Source: an uncultured Ruminococcus sp. (lineage in GTDB: Bacteria > Bacillota > Clostridia > Lachnospirales > Lachnospiraceae). From it: a stretch of DNA of 31,741 nucleotides. The stretch is from assembly GCA_900553885.1 (NCBI GenBank), contig USFD01000033.1, positions 1-31,741 on the forward strand, written 5' to 3'. The position numbers were made by a program, and so were the translations under genes. Within the stretch, counting starts at the first letter, position 1. Every line of letters starts with the position of its first letter. Below the pieces are notes generated by a model, which saw nothing but the letters and a program-made list of their open reading frames with translations, was not told the DNA's origin and ran no database searches. Below are positions 23,054-31,261 of the stretch, piece by piece.

Positions 23054-24256
23054 ATGATCTGGTATCCATATGAACAGTTAAAAACAATGAAAGCACCTTA
23101 TGAGATCGTGGATGCGAACGGGGTATATCTTTACACGAAGGATCAGAAGCTGATTGATTCGGTTTCATCCTGGTGGAGTGTGATTCATGGATATAAACAT
23201 CCGGTGATCAATCAGGCAATTATTTCACAGGTAGAAAAATTTTCTCATGTGATGCTGGGCGGCCTGACGCATGAGCCGGCGCGCAGACTTTCAGAAAAAC
23301 TGGCGTCCTGGCTGCCGGGCGATCTGGACTACTGCTTTTTTTCAGATTCCGGCAGCGTGGCGGTTGAGGTAGCGCTGAAAATGGCGCTGCAGTATTATAT
23401 GAACCGCGGTGATGAGAAGCGGACGATGATTCTGGCGCTGGAACACGCGTACCACGGCGATACCTTTAAGACGATGGAGGCAGGCGATGATGAGGACTAC
23501 CATTTTGTGCTGAAAGCGTATGGTGCAAGCCCGTATGTGGTTCACATTCCGACTGAGATTCCGGCGCTGGAGAAAGCATTTGAACAGTATCATGACAAGT
23601 TGAACTGCGTGCTGGTGGAACCGCTTTTACAGGGTGCTGGCGGAATGCGGATGTACGACATTTCATTTTTGGAGAAGGCAAGGGAACTCTGTGATAAGTA
23701 CGGCGTGCTGCTGGTTTTTGATGAGGTGGCAACCGGATTTGGCAGAACCGGAAACCGCTTTGTGGCAGATCGGGTGCTACCGGATATTCTGGTCCTCGGA
23801 AAGGCATTGACCGGCGGTTACATTGGTCACGCAGCGACTGTGGCAAATAAAAAGGTATTTGATGGATTTTTCGATGACAACCCAGAACATGCGCTGATGC
23901 ACGGACCGACCTTTATGGGAAATGCCCTCGCGTGCAGCGCGGCGCTTGCCTCGATTGAGCTGTTTGAGACGCAGAACTATATGGAAAAGATTCAGAAGAT
24001 CGAAGCTATCACCCGTCGGGAGATGGAAGAATTTACCGATCCGAGAATCAGGGAGGTCCGCATGATGGGCGGATGTGTCTGTGTCGAGGTATATGATCCG
24101 TCAGTCCTGAAAGGGTATCAGGAATATGCGTACAAACGCGGCGTGTTCAGCCGTCCGTTCTTAAATTATCTGTACGCGATGGTTCCGTATATTATCAAGG
24201 AGGAAGAGCTGGTGCAGGTGCTTCAGTGCATGAAAGACTGGTTTGCGCGGGGATAG
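23054..24256 (+). CDS. bioA: Adenosylmethionine-8-amino-7-oxononanoate aminotransferase BioA
   Basis: BioA transfers the amino group of S-adenosylmethionine to KAPA, giving 7,8-diaminopelargonate for BioD. This PLP enzyme has 400 residues, somewhat shorter than the usual ~430. Family marks are WWSVIHGYKHP (40-50), SDSGSVAVEVALKMA (97-111), AYHGDTF (132-138), the PLP-contact Asp223 in FDEVATGFGRTG, and the Schiff-base Lys250 in LGKALTGG. AAGGAG precedes ATG 23054 and 24 bases separate it from bioD. No bioB, bioF or pimeloyl-forming genes are in the window, so the organism may complete the pathway elsewhere or salvage an intermediate. Confidence 0.95.
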   Translation: MIWYPYEQLKTMKAPYEIVDANGVYLYTKDQKLIDSVSSWWSVIHGYKHPVINQAIISQVEKFSHVMLGGLTHEPARRLSEKLASWLPGDLDYCFFSDSGSVAVEVALKMALQYYMNRGDEKRTMILALEHAYHGDTFKTMEAGDDEDYHFVLKAYGASPYVVHIPTEIPALEKAFEQYHDKLNCVLVEPLLQGAGGMRMYDISFLEKARELCDKYGVLLVFDEVATGFGRTGNRFVADRVLPDILVLGKALTGGYIGHAATVANKKVFDGFFDDNPEHALMHGPTFMGNALACSAALASIELFETQNYMEKIQKIEAITRREMEEFTDPRIREVRMMGGCVCVEVYDPSVLKGYQEYAYKRGVFSRPFLNYLYAMVPYIIKEEELVQVLQCMKDWFARG

Positions 24257-24450
24257 GTAACGAAGGAACATCTATCTTAGAATAAAAAATAATTTAGGTA
24301 TTTCTTTCTGAATGAATTTCATTTATGATAGAAGATATGGAGTATTGTTTTAAGAAACGATACATGGATTATGCTGCCTGCGATTGTGAATGGATAGGAC
24401 AGAAGCAATCAAAGTTCTAGTATAAAACTTACATTCGGGGAGAAACCAAT

Positions 24451-25638
24451 ATGAAAGAACAAATGAAGAAAATAGCGCTGCTATCGCTGTCATTGATACT
24501 GACATCGGCGTATTCTGTTTCGATCGTGCTGCCATCGCTGCTGCAGCATTTCAGTGAATATACAACCGCACAGGTGGAGATATTGATCTCTGCACCGTCG
24601 TTTGCGATCACTGTCATGATCGTACTGAATGCATGGCTGTCGCGTTATATGAAAGACCGTCCAATGATTGTGGGCGGTCTGCTTCTTTTATCGGTCAGCG
24701 GCATGGTACCGGTGTTTGTACAGGAATATCCGGTGGTGCTCGCATCCAGGATTTTCCTGGGGATCGGGATTGGACTCATTAATGCGAAAGCAATCAGCAT
24801 TTTCAGTGAATATTATGAAGGCAGGGAAAAAGCGGCGCTGCTCGGATACCGCGGATCGGCGGAGGTGCTGGGAAGCGCGGTTATGACGCTGGTTGCTGGA
24901 AAATTGGTGTTGATCCGGTGGAATCTGGCATTTTGGGTGTACGCGCTCGGATTTGTGATTGTACTTCTGTATCTTGTATGGGTTCCGGGAAGTATGGAGA
25001 CGGGACAGAGTGCGGGCTCACAGAGTGCAGGGGCAGAGAAAGAAAGTCTGGAAGCGGAGGCAGATGAAAAAAGAGAATGCTGGAAAAAAGAAGTCCTGAC
25101 CATTGCTTATGCACTGTTTGCGGGATTTGTCATCTGCATCTACTGTTCCAATTCCCTGCGTGTCCCGATGCTGATTTTAGAGAAGAAACTAGGAACGGAG
25201 TCGGAAGCCAGCATCATTCTCACGCTCATGATGCTGATGGGAATAGCTGCCGGTGTTTATTTTGGAAAACTGACGATGTGGTGGAAGGAAAAATTGCCGG
25301 GGGTTGGATGCCTGCTGATTGGAGCGGGGATGCTTCTGACCGCATATGCGGGCAGTCTGCCGCTGATAGGAATTGGCATTAGTATCGTTGGATTTTTCTA
25401 TACCGTTCTGGTTACCTATTCCTTCCACCAGATTTCCGAGCAGATTCCGCAGTCTTCTATCAATACAGCCACATCAATCGTGCTGGTCGGCTGCAATCTG
25501 GGAGCGGCGTGTTCGCCGTTTGTGCTGAAATGGATGGGAAGATTCAGTGAGGGCGTGAGCGTGCCGTTTGTGGGGTATGCGGGGATGATGGGAGTATTAG
25601 GAATCGTTCTGATAGTAGTCACGGGAAAAAAGAAATAA
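24451..25638 (+). CDS. MFS transporter
   Basis: A 395-aa major facilitator superfamily protein with about 12 hydrophobic segments in two halves, separated by a charged loop near residues 185-212 (ETGQSAGSQSAGAEKESLEA). The first loop contains SRYMKDRPMIVGG, the MFS motif A position, and LASRIFLGIGIGLINAKAIS follows as a fourth-helix motif. The start ATG 24451 has GGGGAG eight bases before it. It lies 194 bases after bioA without a clear terminator between them, so it could belong to the biotin operon, but no BirA site or promoter of its own is evident. The substrate cannot be read from sequence; a precursor or drug exporter are both possible. Confidence 0.85.
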   Translation: MKEQMKKIALLSLSLILTSAYSVSIVLPSLLQHFSEYTTAQVEILISAPSFAITVMIVLNAWLSRYMKDRPMIVGGLLLLSVSGMVPVFVQEYPVVLASRIFLGIGIGLINAKAISIFSEYYEGREKAALLGYRGSAEVLGSAVMTLVAGKLVLIRWNLAFWVYALGFVIVLLYLVWVPGSMETGQSAGSQSAGAEKESLEAEADEKRECWKKEVLTIAYALFAGFVICIYCSNSLRVPMLILEKKLGTESEASIILTLMMLMGIAAGVYFGKLTMWWKEKLPGVGCLLIGAGMLLTAYAGSLPLIGIGISIVGFFYTVLVTYSFHQISEQIPQSSINTATSIVLVGCNLGAACSPFVLKWMGRFSEGVSVPFVGYAGMMGVLGIVLIVVTGKKK

Positions 25639-25752
25639 TACAGTAAACAAATAATAGGAATGACGGCAAAATCTGCAACCAGAACTGTATCGTATGGAAT
25701 TTTCAGTTTAGAAAATTCAGAAAATTCCCACCTGTGAATAGTTACCTGAAAT

Positions 25753-25766
25753 CGAACGTTTGTGCT
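25753..25766. promoter_or_regulatory. LexA-like SOS box before uvrB
   Basis: CGAACGTTTGTGCT matches most positions of the Gram-positive LexA/DinR box (CGAAC, four bases, GTTYG). The left half is perfect and the right half has two deviations. It lies 20 bases upstream of the putative -35 of uvrB, a gene usually in the SOS regulon. Confidence 0.6.
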
Positions 25767-25785
25767 GATTTGTTTTGCTTTTATG

Positions 25786-25814
25786 TATACATTCATGGGT
25801 GGATTTGGTATAAT
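25786..25814 (+). promoter_or_regulatory. Promoter of uvrB
   Basis: A perfect TATAAT (25809-25814) with an upstream TGG (extended -10) and a weak -35 TATACA (25786-25791) at 17 bases. AGGAGAAAG precedes the uvrB ATG 25867. Confidence 0.75.
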
Positions 25815-25866
25815 AGAAATACTTAATGGGATTTTTTTGTGAATTATATCAAATCAGGAGAAAGCA

Positions 25867-27858
25867 ATGGATCATTTTGAGTTGGTATCAGAATACAGCC
25901 CGACCGGCGACCAGCCGCAGGCGATTGAAAAGCTGGTGGAGGGCTTCAAGGAAGGAAATCAGTTCCAGACATTACTGGGGGTAACGGGCTCTGGCAAGAC
26001 GTTTACGATGGCAAATGTGATTCAGAATCTGAATAAGCCGACGTTAATTATCGCACATAATAAGACGCTGGCAGCCCAGCTTTATTCGGAAATGAAGGAA
26101 TTTTTTCCCAATAACGCGGTGGAATACTTTGTCAGCTACTATGACTACTACCAGCCGGAGGCTTACGTCCCGTCCACGGACACATATATCGAGAAGGATT
26201 CCTCCATCAACGACGAGATCGATAAGCTGCGGCATTCAGCGACGGCGGCGCTGTCGGAGCGGCAGGATGTGATTATTGTGGCATCGGTTTCCTGTATCTA
26301 TGGTCTGGGAAGCCCGATCGATTATAAAAACATGGTTATTTCCCTGCGCCCGGGCATGGAGAAGGACCGCGACGAGGTCATTCACAAGCTGATCGACATT
26401 CAGTACAGCCGGAATGACATGGATTTCAAGCGAGGTTCGTTCCGGGTGCGCGGCGATGTGCTGGAGGTATACCCGGCGTATTCGGGCGGCGATGCGTACC
26501 GGATTGAGTTTTTCGGGGATGAGGTAGACCGGATCACAGAGATTGACACGCTGACGGGCGAGATCAAGGCGCAGCTGGGACATATCGCGATTTTCCCGGC
26601 ATCGCATTATGTCATCCCGAAAGAGCGGATGGAGATTGCGGCAAACAATATTTTAGAGGAAATGAAGGAGCAGGTCGCTTACTTTAAGAGTGAGGATAAG
26701 CTTCTGGAGGCACAGAGAATCGCGGAGCGGACGAATTTTGATGTGGAAATGATGCGGGAAACGGGCTTCTGTTCCGGTATCGAGAATTATTCGCGCCATC
26801 TGATTGGTTCGAAACCGGGAGAACCGCCGTGTACGCTGATGGATTATTTCCCGGATGAATTTCTGGTGATTGTGGACGAGTCGCACATCACGCTGCCGCA
26901 GGTGCGCGGGATGTACGCGGGCGACCAGTCGCGCAAGAAAACGCTGGTAGAATATGGCTTCCGCCTGCCGTCGGCGCTGGATAACCGACCGTTAAATTTT
27001 GAAGAATTTGAGAGCAAACTGGATCAGATTCTCTGCGTTTCAGCAACACCGGGCGAGTATGAGGCGGATCATGAGCTTCTGCGGGCAGAGCAGGTGATCC
27101 GTCCAACGGGACTTCTTGATCCGCCGATTGAGGTGAGACCGGTCGAGGGACAGATCGACGATCTGATTTCGGAGGTCAACCGGGAGGTGGATCGAGGGTT
27201 TAAGGTGCTTGTTACGACGCTGACAAAGCGGATGGCAGAAGACCTGACCAACTATATGCGCGATGCGGGAATCCGCGTCAAATATCTGCATTCGGATATT
27301 GACACGTTGGAACGCGCCCAGATTATCCGGGATATGCGTCTGAATGTCTTCGATGTGCTGGTCGGCATCAACCTGCTTCGTGAGGGTCTGGATATCCCGG
27401 AGATTGCGCTGGTGGCGATTCTGGATGCGGATAAAGAGGGATTCCTGCGTTCGGAAACGTCCCTGATTCAGACGATCGGCCGAGCAGCGCGAAATTCCGA
27501 GGGGCATGTTATCATGTATGCAGATTCGATCACGGATTCGATGCGGGCGGCGATCGAGGAGACGGAGCGAAGACGCGCGATTCAGCAGGCGTACAATGAG
27601 GAACATCACATTACGCCGACGACGATCAAGAAAGCTGTCCGGGATCTGATCACGATCTCGCAGGCAGCCGAACCGGTTACGAATAAGGTAACGAAGGATC
27701 TGGAATCGATGGATCGCCAGGAATTAGAAAAACTCGCAAAGGAACTAACGAAGAAGATGAATCAGGCGGCAGCCGAGCTGAATTTCGAGGAAGCGGTCGT
27801 GTTGCGTGACCGTATGGTAGAGGTTAAGAAAATGTTGCTGGATTTGGAAAATCCGTGA
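25867..27858 (+). CDS. uvrB: Excinuclease ABC subunit B
   Basis: UvrB is the helicase-like damage-verification subunit of nucleotide excision repair, loaded by UvrA and acting with UvrC. The 663 residues match the usual length. Features in order: GVTGSGKT Walker A (38-45), the beta-hairpin that clamps DNA (YYDYYQPEAYVP, about 93-104), SASVSCIYGLG-type motif, DESH box (VIVDESHITLPQ, about 336-347), RPTGLLDPP, helicase motifs V/VI (VGINLLREGLDIPE; TIGRAARN), and a C-terminal UVR domain (about 622-660). The start follows AGGAGAAAG. uvrA does not follow here, as it does in some Firmicutes. Expression is likely raised in the SOS response through the box at 25753. Confidence 0.97.
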   Translation: MDHFELVSEYSPTGDQPQAIEKLVEGFKEGNQFQTLLGVTGSGKTFTMANVIQNLNKPTLIIAHNKTLAAQLYSEMKEFFPNNAVEYFVSYYDYYQPEAYVPSTDTYIEKDSSINDEIDKLRHSATAALSERQDVIIVASVSCIYGLGSPIDYKNMVISLRPGMEKDRDEVIHKLIDIQYSRNDMDFKRGSFRVRGDVLEVYPAYSGGDAYRIEFFGDEVDRITEIDTLTGEIKAQLGHIAIFPASHYVIPKERMEIAANNILEEMKEQVAYFKSEDKLLEAQRIAERTNFDVEMMRETGFCSGIENYSRHLIGSKPGEPPCTLMDYFPDEFLVIVDESHITLPQVRGMYAGDQSRKKTLVEYGFRLPSALDNRPLNFEEFESKLDQILCVSATPGEYEADHELLRAEQVIRPTGLLDPPIEVRPVEGQIDDLISEVNREVDRGFKVLVTTLTKRMAEDLTNYMRDAGIRVKYLHSDIDTLERAQIIRDMRLNVFDVLVGINLLREGLDIPEIALVAILDADKEGFLRSETSLIQTIGRAARNSEGHVIMYADSITDSMRAAIEETERRRAIQQAYNEEHHITPTTIKKAVRDLITISQAAEPVTNKVTKDLESMDRQELEKLAKELTKKMNQAAAELNFEEAVVLRDRMVEVKKMLLDLENP

Positions 27859-27910
27859 CTGTGAAGGTACTGAACAGTTACGAAAATTCGTAAATCAGAG
27901 GGTGGTTGGT

Positions 27911-28681
27911 ATGGAATATGGCGCGCTGATGGAGATGGCGGTCCGGGCAGGGGAGATCATGCTGGCGAGCGGAGCGGAGGTCTACCGTGTGGAGGACACG
28001 ATTCACCGTATTTTAAAGCATTCAGGGATTGCACGGGCAGATGTGTTTGTCGTGACGACGGGGATCGTGGCGACGATTGCGGATGCATCACTTCCGCCGC
28101 TTACCTTGGTAAAAAGGGTGGAAAACCGGGCAACGAATTTGAATCGCATCTATCAGGTAAACAATGTTTCAAGGGAATTTTGCAGTGGAAAATTGTCCGT
28201 CAGGGAGGCGCAGGAACGACTGGATCGGATTGCTAATACGACATTATACGGATTCTGGAAGAAATGCATTGGCTATGCGGCAACGACGGGATTTTTTGCG
28301 GTGATGTTTGGAGGCGGTCCGGGCGAATGCCTGGTGGCGGCTGTCGTGGGAGTCGTTCTTGCGTTTGTCCTGCGGGCGGCGTCCAACCTTATGCTGAATG
28401 ATTTCTGTCAAAATGCACTTGGCTCGTTTGCACTGGCGGTTGCGGCGTATCTGCTGCGCCGTGGGGCATTTCTGGGAATGAGCCTGGATGTAGTGATTAT
28501 CAGCGCAATCATGCCGCTGGTGCCTGGAGTCACATTTACGGCGGCAATCCGCGATACGCTGAATGGAGATTACAGTTCGGGAGTCGCGCGGATGGCGGAG
28601 GCAGTCGTGGTGGCGCTGGCGGTTGCGTCGGGCGTCGGTCTGGCGATCGTGGCAGTCCGGCTGGCGGGAGGATCGGTATGA
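27911..28681 (+). CDS. ThrE-type threonine/serine exporter, N-terminal subunit (DUF1212)
   Basis: A 256-aa membrane protein; ATG 27911 is preferred, with AGAGGGTGG upstream, over the earlier in-frame GTG 27902. The soluble N-terminus has LASGAEVYRVEDTIHRIL, a hallmark of the ThrE/DUF1212 family (putative export of Thr/Ser or related small solutes). About five hydrophobic segments follow from residue 120 (YAATTGFFAVMFGG; MPLVPGVTFTAAIRDTLNGD). Its stop overlaps the next start as ATGA, and the next gene encodes the other half of the split exporter. It lies 52 bases after uvrB with no terminator visible, so read-through from uvrB is possible. Confidence 0.9.
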   Translation: MEYGALMEMAVRAGEIMLASGAEVYRVEDTIHRILKHSGIARADVFVVTTGIVATIADASLPPLTLVKRVENRATNLNRIYQVNNVSREFCSGKLSVREAQERLDRIANTTLYGFWKKCIGYAATTGFFAVMFGGGPGECLVAAVVGVVLAFVLRAASNLMLNDFCQNALGSFALAVAAYLLRRGAFLGMSLDVVIISAIMPLVPGVTFTAAIRDTLNGDYSSGVARMAEAVVVALAVASGVGLAIVAVRLAGGSV

Positions 28682-29124
28682 CAGAGATGATAAGAGAATT
28701 GATGATCCAGAGCGTGGGAGCATTTCTGGCGATTTTTGGTTTTTCCCTGCTGGTCGATATGCCGCGGAAATATCTGGTTTATGCGGGCATTACCGGAGGT
28801 GCCGGATGGCTGGCGTACCTGGTATCGATGCAGGTGGGAACCTCGCAGGTGGCGGCGGCATTTTTTTCCAGTCTGGCAGCGGCTCTGCTGAGTCAGGTAT
28901 TTGCACGCGTGTTAAAAGCGCCCGTCACGATCTTTCTGGTGGCAGGAATCCTGCCGACGGTGCCGGGCGCATCGATCTACCGGAGCGTCTATTTTCTGAT
29001 ACAGGGACAGACAAAATGGTACAATTTTTATCTGATCCAGACGATCCAGATAGCGGGGGCGATGGCGGTTGCCATCTTTATTGTGGATTCATTGTTCCGT
29101 CTGCTCCGGAATAAAGCGTCGTAG
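28678..29124 (+). CDS. ThrE-type exporter, C-terminal subunit (DUF3815)
   Basis: A 148-aa protein with four or five hydrophobic helices (AFLAIFGFSLLVD; AAAFFSSLAAALLSQVFARV; FLVAGILPTVPGASIYRSVY). The VPGASIYRS motif mirrors VPGVTFTAA in the first subunit, as in single-chain ThrE proteins whose two halves are homologous. It pairs with the preceding gene (ATGA overlap). Its last 47 bases are also the end of the opposing DUF5688 gene, so the two transcripts overlap tail to tail. Confidence 0.88.
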   Translation: MTEMIRELMIQSVGAFLAIFGFSLLVDMPRKYLVYAGITGGAGWLAYLVSMQVGTSQVAAAFFSSLAAALLSQVFARVLKAPVTIFLVAGILPTVPGASIYRSVYFLIQGQTKWYNFYLIQTIQIAGAMAVAIFIVDSLFRLLRNKAS

Positions 29125-30022
29125 TGGAACTGGGCGGCAGGTAGAGACAGCCCTGAATCCTGCTAAAATAATAAATATGATCTGACAGGCGGTCTTCAGC
29201 GGGCACATCCGACTGATTGATCGCCTGAACCATTTCATTGAGTTCTTCCGGCGGAAGGGAGACGCTGCTGGGAGTGAGAAGCACTTCATGGATGCTGGAC
29301 GGAAGGATAATCAGATCTTCGCCCAGGCTTTCGGCAAACTCTTTTAAGACGCGGGGATAGAGCATGCAGGCAGCGCCGTTGATGCCGCGCGAATTTGTCA
29401 GAACGTAGAGAGCGACCGATGGAAGAGCTTCCGTTTCAACGATATCCTCCATTTCGAGCTGATTGAGGGTGGATTCGATGGAGCTGATGTGGTACGGCAG
29501 CATGCGAGGTGTATTTTCTTCCGCCAGTATGCCGAGCTCTTCCAGAGAAATATCCCACAGGGCAAGATGGTCACTGTGTACCAGGGTCGTCATCTGCCCC
29601 TCCTCATTGTCAGTGAGGATCAGATAGAAAACGATCGCCAGATCGAGATACGGAATATGTGGGACGTGGGAGAGAAGCAGCTTATTTTTAGCGGCGTGGA
29701 TCAATTTGTAGGCAATCCGACCGCGTACGGCATCAAAATCACGCAGTTCCTCGCAGATATCCTCCGAAAATCCTGGATTTGTCTCATACACCATCAGGAT
29801 CTGATCGGTAATAATGGAGAGCGGCATCCCTTCCTCCGCTTCATTATAGTAGGCGTTCAGATAGACAGTCGGTGATAACCGTGAGCCGGGTTTCGTAAAG
29901 CTCAGCCCGTCGAGCATCAGTCCATTATTTTTCAGAACACGCCGCAGGGAGACGTTGGCTTTTTTGTTGAGGCGCGTCTGCACCATCGACTGGATTGTTT
30001 TCAAAAAAGTTTCATAGACCAT
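29078..30022 (-). CDS. DUF5688 family protein
   Basis: A 314-aa cytoplasmic protein of unknown function, with AGGAGGTAC before ATG 30022. The pattern NVSLRRVLKNNGLMLDGLSF near the N-terminus and PTVYLNAYYNEAEEG, then IAYKLIHAAKNKLLLSHVPHIPYLDLAIVFYLIL in the middle, matches DUF5688 proteins that Lachnospiraceae often carry in many copies. No catalytic motif, signal peptide or membrane helix is evident. It stands alone on the minus strand next to a long intergenic region. Its C-terminus ends inside the ThrE subunit gene on the other strand. Confidence 0.8.
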   Translation of the reverse strand: MVYETFLKTIQSMVQTRLNKKANVSLRRVLKNNGLMLDGLSFTKPGSRLSPTVYLNAYYNEAEEGMPLSIITDQILMVYETNPGFSEDICEELRDFDAVRGRIAYKLIHAAKNKLLLSHVPHIPYLDLAIVFYLILTDNEEGQMTTLVHSDHLALWDISLEELGILAEENTPRMLPYHISSIESTLNQLEMEDIVETEALPSVALYVLTNSRGINGAACMLYPRVLKEFAESLGEDLIILPSSIHEVLLTPSSVSLPPEELNEMVQAINQSDVPAEDRLSDHIYYFSRIQGCLYLPPSSTTTLYSGADGTMNPQ

Positions 30023-30436
30023 AGAGTACCTCCTGAAATAAAATTGCAGATAGGGGATGTCCGCTTGCTCATGTAGGTTATGAATTTCAGCAAGATGAGA
30101 AACAGTTTCCCCGTGTGAATAAGTTTTAAGGAATCAAATCAAGAAGCAGTCATGAAGTTTGAGATGTGAAAAAAGATTGCTTAGTGATTAAAAAATAAAT
30201 AAAAAGTTCAGAGTTTTAGCGTTTATCTTTTGAGTGCGTAAGTATGAAAATGGTCATGGAAATCATCGAAAAAACTGAACATGAGAATCGCAGGAACCAG
30301 TAAGATGTGAAAAAATTGCCTGCATATAAAGAAGCAGGTGCCAAAATGCACCGGTATCATGATTATACTGGAAAATGGGAAGGTTGGCAAGAGAAATAAC
30401 AGAGGAAAAGTGAAGTTCTGGTACTGTTCGCGGGTA

Positions 30437-30556
30437 GGCACTTTTGGAACCGAAAGTGCCGTAAGAAAACGTGGTGGCAGCAGGAATTTGCCATATTTAA
30501 ATGCGAAGCCACGGCAAATTCAGTTACTGGGCACACATGTGTGAGCAGTAACTGAA
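30437..30556. ncRNA. Candidate structured RNA: three adjacent hairpins
   Basis: Three perfect stems follow each other: GGCACTTT/AAAGTGCC (30437-30460), GAATTTGCC/GGCAAATTC (30484-30521) and TTCAGTTACTG/CAGTAACTGAA (30519-30556), the last enclosing the palindrome CACACATGTGTG. Stems 2 and 3 share three bases, so they may compete or stack. The strand and family are unknown; a cis-regulatory RNA, a small RNA or a remnant of a repeat element are all possible. Confidence 0.4.
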
Positions 30557-30699
30557 GACGTAAGTTTACATGAGGTTGTATAATGTGTGAACGATGGTAA
30601 ATAAAGAGATAAGATGGCGCGGCTGCGAGATGAAAACTAATAGCTGGCATTCATGGCGAAAATAAAACTGAAAAATAACAAGAAAATACAAAATTAGTA

Positions 30700-30728
30700 T
30701 TGACAAAATGCGACATATGTATTAGAAT
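30700..30728 (+). promoter_or_regulatory. Near-consensus promoter without a gene behind it
   Basis: A perfect -35 TTGACA (30700-30705), exactly 17 bases, and -10 TAGAAT (30723-30728). A Shine-Dalgarno-like AGAAGGGAG follows at about 30765-30773, but no open frame starts after it. The transcript would start near 30735 and has no coding region before the terminator at 31227. Confidence 0.7.
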
Positions 30729-30799
30729 AAAACCATCAAAAGGAACAAGAAATAAAACAAAAAAAGAAGGGAGCTGATTCCACCGAAAACATAAAACTG

Positions 30800-30827
30800 G
30801 TTCAATTTTTTAATAGAAAAATTGAAC
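30800..30827. repeat. 11-bp inverted repeat downstream of orphan promoter
   Basis: GTTCAATTTTT (30800-30810) pairs perfectly with AAAAATTGAAC (30817-30827) around a six-base loop, about 65 bases after the predicted transcript start. It is AT-rich and lacks a following T-run. Confidence 0.55.
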
Positions 30828-31120
30828 AAAGGAAAACCAAAATCAACAAGTAAAAATCAGTCAATCATCTATCATACATATTTAGAAACAGGATTCGGTT
30901 TAGTGATATGACGAGAAAGTATCATTAGAACGAAATAGATTGATACCGGATAGTATAGTAAGCAAGATGTAAGGAAAATGAATCAGACACACTGGTAAGA
31001 TGAAGTAACAAGAGCGCGGTAACAATAGTAGAGAGGTGTAACAACTTAATATAGAAAAGCCAGAAATAATTAAAAGAATTGTTTCGGAAAAGTGAGGTTT
31101 AGTCCAATGGACGAAATAGT

Positions 31121-31181
31121 TAGAAGACGGATATCGTAATCTGCGAACGTGGTTAGTCAAAGATTCGATATCCGTCTTCTA
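31121..31181. repeat. 16-bp perfect inverted repeat
   Basis: TAGAAGACGGATATCG (31121-31136) and its exact complement at 31166-31181 flank a 29-base loop. No T-run follows on either strand, so a simple terminator is unlikely. It could be the terminal stem of an RNA, the site of a DNA-binding protein, or the ends of a tiny inserted element. Confidence 0.65.
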
Positions 31182-31226
31182 TGTTATTCAGGAAGCCATG
31201 GGAATAAAGGAATGTAATGATGTCGG

Positions 31227-31254
31227 GCGTTTCGGATGAAGGGACGCTTTTTTT
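31227..31254 (+). terminator. Forward terminator before the radical SAM gene
   Basis: GCGTTTC (31227-31233) pairs with GGGACGC (31241-31247) using two G-U pairs, and seven T residues follow (31248-31254). It works only for rightward transcription, yet no rightward gene precedes it within 2 kb; the only candidate transcript comes from the promoter at 30700. Confidence 0.7.
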
Positions 31255-31261
31255 GTGGGTA

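Larger units (their letters stand above)
30023..31261. other. Gene-free AT-rich intergenic stretch
   Basis: About 1.24 kb without a convincing coding frame: the open frames here are short, without ribosome binding sites, and have low-complexity translations. The stretch holds three strong hairpins at 30437-30556, a near-consensus promoter at 30700-30728, an 11-bp hairpin at 30800, a 16-bp inverted repeat at 31121-31181 and a terminator at 31227-31254. The parts between (30040-30430, 30560-30690, 30830-31115) show nothing I can name. Confidence 0.6.

Noticed and set aside
25696..25728. Alternative hairpins GGAATTTTC with GAAAATTC(C) as an attenuator
   Set aside because: Two pairings are possible but AT-rich, without a T-run, and located upstream of the uvrB promoter, so no attenuation role is supported.
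30900..31160. 86-aa hydrophobic minus-strand frame
   Set aside because: AT-rich DNA gives hydrophobic translations by chance; there is no ribosome binding site and no recognisable motif.
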